A stretch of 64,000 nt of DNA from Marivita sp041725935 (GTDB lineage: Bacteria; Pseudomonadota; Alphaproteobacteria; Rhodobacterales; Rhodobacteraceae): contig JBGRQD010000009.1 of NCBI GenBank assembly GCA_041725935.1, forward strand, positions 1 to 64,000, read 5' to 3'. Positions 33,691-42,073 of the stretch are shown here, in pieces. Under the pieces are notes generated by a model that worked only from the letters and a program-made list of their open reading frames with translations, was not told the origin of the DNA and made no database searches. Each line of letters begins with the position of its first letter. Within the stretch, counting starts at the first letter, position 1. Made by a program: the position numbers and the translations under genes.

Positions 33691-34986
33691 TCATCGGTGA
33701 TCGGTGGCAAGCTGACGCTCGAGCCACTGCGAATACTTTGAAATGCTGAAGCAGACGATGAAGAACACGAAGACCGCAAAGCCCCAGAGCTCCCAATAAA
33801 CGCCGTTCCATTCGGTCGAGGCGAGGATCGGTCCGCGGATCATGCCCACGAGGTCGAACATCGAAATCACCGACACCAGCACAGTGTCCTTGAACAGGCC
33901 CACCGCCACGTTGACGATCCCGGGGATCGAGATCTTCAGCGCTTGCGGCAGGATGATCAGGCGCATCGACTGGGCGTAATCCAGTCCCAGACTGTTCGCA
34001 GCTTCGTATTGACCGCGCGGAAGCGCCGCCAGACCACCCCGGATCACCTCGGCGATATAGGCCGAAGAGAACATTGTGATCATGATGATGACGCGCAGCA
34101 CGAGGTCGATATTCGATCCCGGCGGGAAGAAATAGGCCAGCACCACGTTCGCCACGAAGAGCAGCGTGATCAGCGGCACACCCCGGATGAACTCGATGAA
34201 GATGATGCAGATCCATTTGATGATCGGCATGGACGACTGCCGGCCCAGCGCAAGCATGATCCCAAGAGGTAGGGACAGCGACACGCAGACCGTTCCGAGG
34301 ATCATGTTGAGCATGAAGCCACCGATATCGCGCGACTGCACCGCCTCGATGGCGAGGACATTCGGCATGGCGGCAGGCACGATGGACCCGGCCCAGATCA
34401 CGACCACCGCCGCGAACAGCCCCGCGAGCATGCCCATCGCAAAGCTTTGACGCTCGAACTGCTTGAACGCGAAATACCCGGCGACCAGCCCCACAAGCAC
34501 CATCAGAGGGATCAACAATGTGCCGCCCCAGATGAGCCAGTAGGCGAGGAACGGATAGACCCCGGTGAAATAAAGAAGGGAGCGCGGCGCTTTGGGATAG
34601 AGGACCGGCGCAATCGCGACGATCAAAAGGACGAAGGCCAAAATCGGGCGCCAGTAGGCATCACGCGGATAGGTGAAGCCGAAAAGCAACTGGTTCCAGC
34701 GTTCGGTCAGGACCGAGAAACAGGCACCTGTCATTCCGTCCAGCATATCCCGGCATTCCGCCAGAGAACTGGTGTTCCAGATGCCATTGGCGAACCAGGG
34801 ATAAGCTCCGGTAACGATCTTGAAGATGAAATAAAGCGATACGATGGTCAGCAGCGTGTTGAACCACCCCTTGAAGAGGTTTTCCCGCATCCATTTGACC
34901 ACGCCGGCTTCTGTGACGGGCGGCGGTTGTTGCGGCAGCATCGTTTCGCGGACGAAGGCAACGGAATGAGCATGTGTATCAGACAT
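33691..34986 (-). CDS. aapM: general L-amino acid ABC transporter, permease AapM
   Basis: 431 residues, the size typical of AapM/BztC rather than of short His/Glu permeases. It has several membrane helices; the core transport region is in the second half, with the EAA loop EAANSLGLDYAQSMRLIILPQAL. It begins one base after the aapQ stop, with AAGGAG inside the aapQ 3' end, so translation is coupled. It forms the heterodimeric channel with AapQ. Confidence 0.93.
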   Translation of the reverse strand: MSDTHAHSVAFVRETMLPQQPPPVTEAGVVKWMRENLFKGWFNTLLTIVSLYFIFKIVTGAYPWFANGIWNTSSLAECRDMLDGMTGACFSVLTERWNQLLFGFTYPRDAYWRPILAFVLLIVAIAPVLYPKAPRSLLYFTGVYPFLAYWLIWGGTLLIPLMVLVGLVAGYFAFKQFERQSFAMGMLAGLFAAVVVIWAGSIVPAAMPNVLAIEAVQSRDIGGFMLNMILGTVCVSLSLPLGIMLALGRQSSMPIIKWICIIFIEFIRGVPLITLLFVANVVLAYFFPPGSNIDLVLRVIIMITMFSSAYIAEVIRGGLAALPRGQYEAANSLGLDYAQSMRLIILPQALKISIPGIVNVAVGLFKDTVLVSVISMFDLVGMIRGPILASTEWNGVYWELWGFAVFVFFIVCFSISKYSQWLERQLATDHR

Positions 34987-34987
34987 C

Positions 34988-36202
34988 TCAGCGCTCCTTC
35001 AGCTTAACGCTGTTGTTGTAGACGTTCATGATCGCCGAGATCGCAAGTGATATGGCGAGGTAGAACAGCATCAGCAGGAAGATCGCTTCGATCGCGCGGC
35101 CCGTCTGGTTGAGCGTGATGCCCCCCAATGTGCCGGTCAAATCCATGTACCCCACCGCAATCGCCAACGACGAGTTCTTGGTCAGGTTCAGATATTGCGA
35201 AATCAACGGCGGGATGATCACGCGCAGCGCCTGTGGAAGCACGACGAGGTTCATGATCCGACCTGGACGCAGGCCCAGCGACGCCGCCGCTTCGGTCTGG
35301 CCCTTGCTGACGGCAAGGATACCGGCGCGGACGTTTTCGGCGATGAAAGCCGCTGTGTAGATCGATAAGGCGAACCAGAGCGAAATCAGCGAGTTGCGCA
35401 TGAAGATGCCACCCTGGAAGTTGAAGCCTTGCAGAGACGGATAATCCAGCGTGATCGGGCGGCCCATGACGAAAAAGACAAGGATCGACGGGATGAAAAA
35501 GATCGCCAGCGAGGGCCACAGCGTCGGGATCAATTGCCCACGGTCATAGAGCGCCTTTTTGGCATATCTGCGAAACGCGAAGATCCCGGCAATCGACGCC
35601 AGGAAAACCGCGATAACGACACTAGAGCCCGGACCGAACACAGGCGCCGGCGAATAAAAACCGCGACCGGTGAAGGCGAAGGCTCCAAACACCATGGACG
35701 CCGTGGCATCTTCGCCCCGGAAGTCGCGGGGCTGCGGCAGGACGGCGACGAAGATCGCCATGATGATGAGAATCCAGACCAGAACCGGGACGTTTCTGAA
35801 GATCTCGACATAGATCGACATGATCTGGCGAACGAGCCAGTTGTCGCTCAACCTGAGAACACCGACGAAGACGCCGATCACGGTCGCCATCAGGCAGCCC
35901 AGAAAGGCCACAAGGAGCGTGTTGAGGACGCCGACGACCGAAGCCCGCCAATGTGTCGATTGGCTGGTATAGTCGATCAGGGTCTGGTTGATGTCATAGC
36001 CTGCCGGTTCACCAAGAAACTGGTAAGATATGTTTAGACCGGCGGCTTGAAGGTTGGCCAGCAGGTTGTAGCCCAAATAGGCAAAGGCCATTATCAACAA
36101 GATCAGTGCGATGAATTGAAACGTATAGGACCGGTAGCGCGTGTCGTTGATCAGCATCGACAGCTGAAACGACCCCGACGGTGGGTCTGAAATCGTGGAC
36201 AT
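34988..36202 (-). CDS. aapQ: general L-amino acid ABC transporter, permease AapQ
   Basis: 404 residues. A first helix lies near residues 28-47. The HisM/GlnP-like transport core has SLGLRPGRIMNLVVLPQAL (EAA loop) and ends with ISQYLNLTKNSSLAIAVGY. The large periplasmic insert between early helices is usual for AapQ/BztB. It is separated from aapJ by a strong hairpin, and its own ribosome binding site (AGGGA) follows that hairpin. Confidence 0.93.
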   Translation of the reverse strand: MSTISDPPSGSFQLSMLINDTRYRSYTFQFIALILLIMAFAYLGYNLLANLQAAGLNISYQFLGEPAGYDINQTLIDYTSQSTHWRASVVGVLNTLLVAFLGCLMATVIGVFVGVLRLSDNWLVRQIMSIYVEIFRNVPVLVWILIIMAIFVAVLPQPRDFRGEDATASMVFGAFAFTGRGFYSPAPVFGPGSSVVIAVFLASIAGIFAFRRYAKKALYDRGQLIPTLWPSLAIFFIPSILVFFVMGRPITLDYPSLQGFNFQGGIFMRNSLISLWFALSIYTAAFIAENVRAGILAVSKGQTEAAASLGLRPGRIMNLVVLPQALRVIIPPLISQYLNLTKNSSLAIAVGYMDLTGTLGGITLNQTGRAIEAIFLLMLFYLAISLAISAIMNVYNNSVKLKER

Positions 36203-36285
36203 TGTTTTATCCCTGTGTTTCCGGATTCTCTTGGCGGCGCTTGTCGCGCTCTGATGCCTGATCCGAAGGCTTGTTTTTTATTTTG

Positions 36286-36316
36286 AAAAAGGGCGCGGAG
36301 TGATCCGCGCCCTTTT
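36286..36316 (-). terminator. attenuating hairpin between aapJ and aapQ
   Basis: A perfect 13-base inverted repeat (AAAAGGGCGCGGA / TCCGCGCCCTTTT) with a four-base loop lies 15 bases after the aapJ stop. On the minus strand it ends in CTTTTT, so it is a good intrinsic terminator. Because aapQMP follow without another clear promoter, it probably acts as a partial terminator or 3' stabiliser, giving more binding protein than membrane components. Confidence 0.75.
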
Positions 36317-36330
36317 CCCAAGTCAGTGTC

Positions 36331-37350
36331 TTAGCGGAAGGGCGGGCTGTAGAGCAGACCGCCTTCGGTCCACTGTGCGTTCAGACCACGCGCCAGACCG
36401 ATCGGTGTGTTCTCACCGATGTTCTTTTCGAACAGCTCACCGTAGTTGCCGCCGGCTGCGATCGCTTTGACAGCCCAGTCGGCTTCAAGACCCAGCATCG
36501 CGCCCAGCGTGCCTTCGGTGCCCAGCAGACGGTTGATTTCCGGGTTTTCACCAGCAGTCGCCGCCAGTTCCTGAACGTTTGCGGATGTCACACCAAGCTC
36601 TTCGGCTGCGATCAGCGCGTTCAGCGTCCAGCGCGCGATGTCGCCCCACTGGTTGTCGCCGTGGCGCACGAGCGGGCCAAGAGGCTCTTTCGAAATGATT
36701 TCCGGCAGAACGACGTGGTCGCCAGGATTTTCGAACGCGGCACGTGTCGCGGCAAGGCCGGACGCGTCGGTGGTGTAAACGTCGCACGCACCTTCGAGAT
36801 AGAGCGGCTGCGCTTCAGCGTTGGTTTCGATCGGAACCGGCTCGTAGCTGATGTTGTTCTTGCGGAAGTAGTCAGCAAGGTTCAGCTCTGTCGTTGTGCC
36901 GGTCTGAATGCAGATCGTTGCGCCATCCAGCTCTTTGGCCGAGGAAACGCCCAGTGCCTTGGGGACCATGAAGCCCTGGCCGTCGTAGTAGTTGATCCCA
37001 ACAAATTCGAAGCCGAGGTCGACGTCACGCGAGAATGTCCAGGTTGTGTTCCGTGCAAGCAGGTCGATCTCGCCCGACGCAAGCGCCGTGAAGCGGGTCT
37101 TACCGGTTGTCGGCACAAACTCGACAGCTGCCGGGTCGCCTAGAACGGCGGCGGCAACAGCGCGGCATACGCCGACATCAAAGCCTTCCCATTCGCCATT
37201 CGCGTTCGGCGCTGCAAAACCGACAAGACCGGTCGTCACGCCGCAGTTTAGCGTGCCGCGTGCTTTGACGTCGTCAAGCGTGGCGGCAGACGCAACACCG
37301 GCGGACAGGCCGGCTGCGGTCATTGCGCCAAGAATTGCAATTTTTTTCAT
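36331..37350 (-). CDS. aapJ: general L-amino acid ABC transporter, substrate-binding protein AapJ
   Basis: 339 residues with a signal peptide ending in GVASA (about residue 22), so periplasmic. The mature protein starts TLDDVKARGTLNCGV, the standard AapJ/BztA opening, and keeps the family-specific PLGPLVRHGDNQW and GLARGLNAQWTEGG segments near the end. It binds several L-amino acids and delivers them to AapQMP. AGGAAGAGG precedes the ATG. First gene of the operon; its promoter must lie in the 179 bases before it, but I cannot place it. Confidence 0.95.
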   Translation of the reverse strand: MKKIAILGAMTAAGLSAGVASAATLDDVKARGTLNCGVTTGLVGFAAPNANGEWEGFDVGVCRAVAAAVLGDPAAVEFVPTTGKTRFTALASGEIDLLARNTTWTFSRDVDLGFEFVGINYYDGQGFMVPKALGVSSAKELDGATICIQTGTTTELNLADYFRKNNISYEPVPIETNAEAQPLYLEGACDVYTTDASGLAATRAAFENPGDHVVLPEIISKEPLGPLVRHGDNQWGDIARWTLNALIAAEELGVTSANVQELAATAGENPEINRLLGTEGTLGAMLGLEADWAVKAIAAGGNYGELFEKNIGENTPIGLARGLNAQWTEGGLLYSPPFR

Positions 37351-37529
37351 GTTTACCTCTTCCTGTTATCCCACGCCTATCAGCGCGGTTTATGTCGAAC
37401 GCATGAGCGCCCATACGACGAAAGTAGGAAAGACCCTACTCGCGATGGACCTGATTTTGCGGGGATTCATCGGCAGAGGTCAAGCCGCATAGCCTATTTT
37501 TTGAACAGAACTTGGCAGTTTACCCTGCG

Positions 37530-38252
37530 TCACACGGACGAATGCTCGTTCAGCAATCGCAGGAATTCATTGGCGTGCAAAAACGCGGCCTTCTTGTGTT
37601 CGGCCATCTCAGCGGCTTCTTCGTCTTCGCCCCATTGTTCTTGCTGCCAAATCTCGTCAATCCGAGACGCGATCCAAAGATCCTCGATCGGCCTCACCGA
37701 TGCCTTCGCAGCGAACCCGATCACAAGAGAGCCGCTGATCGCCACGAGATCGTGAAAGGCGGCAAGTTCGAACGGATTCAGCGCATGCACCCTGCGGCGC
37801 AATTCGGCGATCGCGTCCGGGTCCTGCGGCGCGTGCATGACGCCGACCCGTGTCGCCAGTTTCGCATTCAGTGCCTGCCCGGCCCAATCCAGCAAGGGGT
37901 CCCAGGCGTCGGCCTGCCGCGCCACCAGATCGTCCGGCGCATCGGCACGGTAGCACAGGAGGTCACTGTCGCCGTAGTCCGCCAGCAGGTCCGCCACATC
38001 AGCGTGTTGAATCGCGACCTTGTCGATTGCGGCATTCGCGGTGCGTGTGAAAGGCATGGTTCGCGGGTCGATCCGATCCTCCTGCGCATCGAATTCCTCT
38101 GCAATCTTCAGGGCGACGGCATGGCTTGGCACAAGAAACAGCGCCTTGGCCGGTGTCCGCACAGGACGACCGTCCAGAACAATGCCGAATCCCTGCTCGG
38201 TGGCCTGCGTGGCAGCGGTTGTCCAAAAGCGTTTCGGAGCCCATTCACTCAT
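37530..38252 (-). CDS. ATP12-family F1-ATPase assembly chaperone
   Basis: 240 residues. The opening KRFWTTA-x-x-x-x-x-x-GFGIVLDGRPVRTPAK and the later WDPLLDWAGQALNAKL region are diagnostic of ATP12 proteins. In mitochondria ATP12 binds the F1 alpha subunit during assembly; the alphaproteobacterial version is presumed to do the same. It ends the minus-strand operon rarA-crcB-rluC-HAD-ATP12 and overlaps the HAD gene by four bases. Confidence 0.9.
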   Translation of the reverse strand: MSEWAPKRFWTTAATQATEQGFGIVLDGRPVRTPAKALFLVPSHAVALKIAEEFDAQEDRIDPRTMPFTRTANAAIDKVAIQHADVADLLADYGDSDLLCYRADAPDDLVARQADAWDPLLDWAGQALNAKLATRVGVMHAPQDPDAIAELRRRVHALNPFELAAFHDLVAISGSLVIGFAAKASVRPIEDLWIASRIDEIWQQEQWGEDEEAAEMAEHKKAAFLHANEFLRLLNEHSSV

Positions 38253-38932
38253 GCGCGGTCCTCAATCCAGTGTTCCAAAGCAGTCATCAGTTCCTCTGCG
38301 GTGTTCACGGTCACATCCGCCTCTGCAAGCAGGTCGGGCGCGTGATTGCCCCAGGTCACGCCGATCGCATCGGTTCCCGCGGCTTTCGCCATCAGCATGT
38401 CATAGCTGGTGTCACCGATCATCACCGCATTCTGCGCCGCGACACCTGCGTCCCTAAGTGCGGCATGGAGCATCGACGGGTGCGGTTTGGACGGGTGCGT
38501 GTCAGCGACCTGCATGGACTGGAAATACCCCTCGAGGCCATGTTGCGCGATGATCCGGTCCAGCCCGCGCCGAGACATGCCCGTGGCGGTGGCCATCAGG
38601 GTAAAGTCATCCGATCGCAAATGGTCGAGGACAGCGCGCATCCCAGGAAAGAACACGGCGCTGCCCGCGTCTCCGGCAGCGACATGGCGGGCGAAAGAGG
38701 CGGATTTGTACCCTTCCGCCAAGGCCAGATGCGTGGCCGAAGGATGCTCGGGCACAAGCTGCGCCATCAGTTCAGGCAGCGACAGGCCAACTCCGTGCAG
38801 CACGGCCTCGCGCGAGGGGCAGGGCAGGTCCAGTGCCAGAAACGCGTCTTCCATCGCCTGCACGATATGGGCCCGGCTGTCTACGAGCGTGCCGTCAACG
38901 TCGAACACCACCAGCCGCAGGGCTTCGGGCAT
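38249..38932 (-). CDS. HAD-family hydrolase (phosphoglycolate phosphatase-like)
   Basis: 227 residues. HAD motif I DVDGTLVDS puts the nucleophile and acid at D11 and D13, motif II is TATG near residue 110, and motif IV is GDTSYDMLMAKAAG near 170, with a small alpha-helical cap between. It resembles Gph/PpaX phosphatases, though the substrate cannot be read from sequence. It shares one base with the rluC stop and four with the ATP12 gene, so it is part of a tightly coupled operon. Confidence 0.9.
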   Translation of the reverse strand: MPEALRLVVFDVDGTLVDSRAHIVQAMEDAFLALDLPCPSREAVLHGVGLSLPELMAQLVPEHPSATHLALAEGYKSASFARHVAAGDAGSAVFFPGMRAVLDHLRSDDFTLMATATGMSRRGLDRIIAQHGLEGYFQSMQVADTHPSKPHPSMLHAALRDAGVAAQNAVMIGDTSYDMLMAKAAGTDAIGVTWGNHAPDLLAEADVTVNTAEELMTALEHWIEDRA

Positions 38933-39975
38933 TACTCGACATCCTCGAACGGATCGGCAGGGACATCCCGCGGGTGCCATTGCAGGAATTCCCACGTCCG
39001 TTCCATATGCTCTGGCAGCGGTGCCGCGATGTTCAGCCGTGCCCCGGTGACCGGGTGCTTGAGCGAGATCGACCGCGCATGCAGGTGCAGCTTGCGGCTG
39101 ATCCCACCGCCCAGCATCGCCCCCCAGCCATCGCCGAGGTTTTCCTGACCCGATCCGCCATATTTGCCATCGCCGATGATCGGATGGCCCAGTTCGGCCA
39201 TATGCGCGCGCAGCTGGTGCGTGCGTCCGGTGATCGGCACCATCGCCACCCAGGCCGCTCGTTTCGCCAAGGCGCTCAGGACGGCATAATCGGTGGTCGC
39301 GTGCTTCGCGCCTTCGGTTGTGGCGACATCGCGGGGATGCACGGCGCGCATCTTTTCGTTCTCGCCGCTGGCCCCGTGGCCTGGTGCCTTGACCAGACCG
39401 AACTTGATTGTCCCCATCTGCGGAAATGGCACGCCCGCGACGGCTCCCCAATAGATCTTGCGGGTTTCCCGAGCGCGGAACGCTTCGGTCAATGCGCCTG
39501 CAATGGCACGGGTGCGCGCCAGCAAGAGGACTCCCGACGTGTCCTTGTCGAGACGGTGCACAAGGCGCGGCTTCTCGTCATAGCCAAAGCACAGGGCTTC
39601 AGCCAGACCATCGACATGGCGCGTCTGCTTGCTGCCGCCCTGCGTCGGAAGACCCGGCGGCTTGTTGATCGCGATGATGTGGTCGTCGCGGTAGAGGACC
39701 AGCGCCTTCATCATCTCGGCGTCCTTGTCGGTCACTGTAGGTTTCGGCCCGGGCATCACGTCGCCAGGTTCGGGAAGTGGCGGGATCCGCACTTCCTGTC
39801 CCGTCTCGAGCCGTGTGCTGGCCTTGACGCGCCCGCCATCGATGCGCAGCTCGCCCTTGCGGCACATCTTTTCGATGCGCCCCTGCCCCAGATGCGGGAA
39901 CAGGCGCTTTAGCCAGCGGTCCAGACGCTGATCCGCGTCTCCGGGTCCGATGGTGATGGTCTGAACTTGGCTCAT
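38932..39975 (-). CDS. rluC: 23S rRNA pseudouridine synthase, RluC/RluD-type
   Basis: 347 residues. An N-terminal S4 RNA-binding domain (about 15-65) precedes the RluA-class catalytic domain, with the catalytic Asp in HRLDKDTSG at D143. It makes pseudouridines in large-subunit rRNA; assignment to RluC rather than RluD rests on overall resemblance and is moderate. It overlaps crcB by four bases. Confidence 0.9.
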   Translation of the reverse strand: MSQVQTITIGPGDADQRLDRWLKRLFPHLGQGRIEKMCRKGELRIDGGRVKASTRLETGQEVRIPPLPEPGDVMPGPKPTVTDKDAEMMKALVLYRDDHIIAINKPPGLPTQGGSKQTRHVDGLAEALCFGYDEKPRLVHRLDKDTSGVLLLARTRAIAGALTEAFRARETRKIYWGAVAGVPFPQMGTIKFGLVKAPGHGASGENEKMRAVHPRDVATTEGAKHATTDYAVLSALAKRAAWVAMVPITGRTHQLRAHMAELGHPIIGDGKYGGSGQENLGDGWGAMLGGGISRKLHLHARSISLKHPVTGARLNIAAPLPEHMERTWEFLQWHPRDVPADPFEDVE

Positions 39976-40352
39976 GCAAAGATACTCCGCGCCAGAAAGA
40001 GGCCCAGTGCCAATCCCCCGACAGACAAGATGACCGACAGGACCACGTAGAGCAGGGCCGACCCCATCTGCCCCCGTTCGATCAGGGTCATGGTTTCAAG
40101 CGAAAACGCCGAGAAGGTGGTGAACCCGCCCAAGAGCCCCGTCATGACAAAGGGCGACAGGTGGCTCAAGCCACGATGCGCCGCTGCAACGACGAACACG
40201 CCCATCAGGAACGATCCGACGATGTTCACGGTCAGGATCGATACCGGAAAATCTCCCTGCCCGAAAACGCGCAGAATGCCCACCCCGGTCATGTACCGGA
40301 GTGCCGCGCCGATTGCGCCGCCGAGGGCTACCAGGGAAAGGGTTGTCAACAT
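39972..40352 (-). CDS. crcB: fluoride channel CrcB/Fluc
   Basis: 126 residues with four membrane helices and the family motif GGFTTFSAFSLE at about residues 76-87, which lines the fluoride pore. It works as an antiparallel dimer that lets fluoride leave the cell. Normal length. It lies inside an overlapping operon with rluC, and there is no space upstream for a fluoride riboswitch. Confidence 0.93.
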   Translation of the reverse strand: MLTTLSLVALGGAIGAALRYMTGVGILRVFGQGDFPVSILTVNIVGSFLMGVFVVAAAHRGLSHLSPFVMTGLLGGFTTFSAFSLETMTLIERGQMGSALLYVVLSVILSVGGLALGLFLARSIFA

Positions 40353-40383
40353 TCAGGCTCTGTCGCGCGGGCAACCTGAAGAG

Positions 40384-41688
40384 TCAAGTTTGCCGCTTGG
40401 TCCGCAGCTTAGCGAAATACTCGACACGCTTTTTCAGGTCACGCTCGAACCCCCGCTCCACCGGGGCGTAGAATTCGGTGCGCCCCATGGACTCGGGAAA
40501 GTAATCCTGCCCCGAAAACCCGTCTTCGGCATCGTGATCATAAGCATAGCCCGACCCGTAGCCCTGTTCCTTCATCAGCTTTGTGGGCGCATTCAGGATA
40601 TGCTTGGGCGGAACCAGCGATCCGGTCTTTTTGGCCGCCACACGCGCGCCCTTGTAGGCTGCATAAACCGCGTTCGATTTTGGCGCGAGGGCGATATAGA
40701 CCAGTGCCTGCGCAATCGCCAATTCCCCTTCCGGACTGCCGAGACGTTCAAAAGTTTCCCAGCTTTGCAGACACACCGCCTGCGCCTGCGGATCGGCAAG
40801 GCCAATATCCTCGACCGCCATACGGGTGATCCGCCGCGCAAGGTAGCGGGGGTCTTCGCCCGCATCGAGCATCCGCGCATACCAATACAGCGCCGCATCC
40901 GGGTCCGACCCGCGCACCGATTTGTGCAGGGCCGAAATCAGGTTGTAATGCGCATCGCCCGATTTGTCGTATTGCGCCGCGCGTTTCATAAGGCGCTGAC
41001 CCAAAGCCGCGCTGTCAAGCGGTTGATCCACGTTCCAGGCCATCACCTGTTCGACAACGTTCAAGAGCGCGCGACCATCGCCATCCGCCATATCGAGCAG
41101 ATTTTCCCGCGCTGCAGCATCCAGCGGCAGGGTCCGCCCCAGTTCGGTCTCGGCCCGCTGGGCAAGCCGTTCGAGATCGGCCGGATCAAGCCGTTCGAGC
41201 ACAAGAACCTGTGCCCGGCTGAGAAGAGCTGCATTCAGCTCGAAAGACGGGTTTTCGGTCGTCGCCCCCACCAGAAGGATGGTGCCATCCTCCATATGCG
41301 GCAGGAACCCGTCCTGCTGCGCCTTGTTGAACCGATGGATCTCGTCCACGAACAACAGAGTGCCCTGCCCGGCCTTGCGCCGTTGCTTGGCTGCGTCGAA
41401 CACCTTGCGCAGTTCCGGAACACCCGAGAAGATCGCGCTGATCTGGACGAAATGCAGATCGGTTTCATCGGCCAGCAGCCGCGCAATCGTGGTCTTACCC
41501 ACGCCCGGCGGCCCCCAGAAGATGACGGATCCCAAACTGCCCGCCTCGAGCATCACCGTCAGCGGCGCGTCCGGTCCGATGACCTGCGACTGTCCGATTA
41601 CCTCGGACAGCTTTCGCGGCCGCATTCGGTCTGCCAGAGGCCGTGGGGCGTCCTTGGAATCGTGGCCCGTGTCAAAGAGATCGCTCAT
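40384..41688 (-). CDS. rarA: replication-associated recombination protein RarA (MgsA)
   Basis: 434 residues, AAA+ clamp-loader-like ATPase. Walker A GPPGVGKTT near residues 58-66, Walker B FVDEIHRFNKAQQD near 113-126, sensor 1 GATTENPSF near 140, then the C-terminal tetramerisation domain. It acts at stalled replication forks. First gene of the operon leading through crcB and rluC to the ATP12 gene. Confidence 0.95.
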   Translation of the reverse strand: MSDLFDTGHDSKDAPRPLADRMRPRKLSEVIGQSQVIGPDAPLTVMLEAGSLGSVIFWGPPGVGKTTIARLLADETDLHFVQISAIFSGVPELRKVFDAAKQRRKAGQGTLLFVDEIHRFNKAQQDGFLPHMEDGTILLVGATTENPSFELNAALLSRAQVLVLERLDPADLERLAQRAETELGRTLPLDAAARENLLDMADGDGRALLNVVEQVMAWNVDQPLDSAALGQRLMKRAAQYDKSGDAHYNLISALHKSVRGSDPDAALYWYARMLDAGEDPRYLARRITRMAVEDIGLADPQAQAVCLQSWETFERLGSPEGELAIAQALVYIALAPKSNAVYAAYKGARVAAKKTGSLVPPKHILNAPTKLMKEQGYGSGYAYDHDAEDGFSGQDYFPESMGRTEFYAPVERGFERDLKKRVEYFAKLRTKRQT

Positions 41689-41858
41689 TGATCAGGCCCG
41701 GAAACGCACGATCACGCTCTGCGCGTCTGCGTCTTGCATACATCCCGACTCTGCCAAGCCGTCTTGGGGGAAAACGCACGCTGATCTGATCGCTGTCATG
41801 GAGCCGATATGTCGCCCGAGAGCGGCATTTGCAAGACTGTCCGAGTGGGGAAATCAAG

Positions 41859-41933
41859 TGGCAGCCCGTAGGGGAATCGAACCCCTCTTTCCAGGTTGAA
41901 AACCTGGCGTCCTAACCGATAGACGAACGGGCC
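41859..41933 (-). tRNA. tRNA-Glu (anticodon TTC)
   Basis: On the minus strand the 75 bases fold into a cloverleaf. The acceptor stem pairs GGCCCGT with ACGGGCT (first pair G-U), the anticodon stem is CCAGG/CCTGG around TTTTCAA, so the anticodon is TTC, and the T-arm contains GGTTCGATTCC. The 3' CCA is encoded. It lies downstream of recJ on the same strand. Confidence 0.95.
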
Positions 41934-42073
41934 ACTCTTGGTGAGCGGTGTTTAGGCAAAGCCGCGCGGCACTGCAAGCGGAAATTCGAAGGTTTCTCGG
42001 GTTTTTTGAAACGGAACGACGATTTTCGAAAACGCGGGGAAAATAGCGCTTTTCCAGATGGTTAAAGCAGAGC

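Noticed and set aside
40353..40383. fluoride riboswitch before crcB
   Set aside because: Only 31 bases separate crcB from rarA, too short for the aptamer, and no pseudoknot-like sequence is present.
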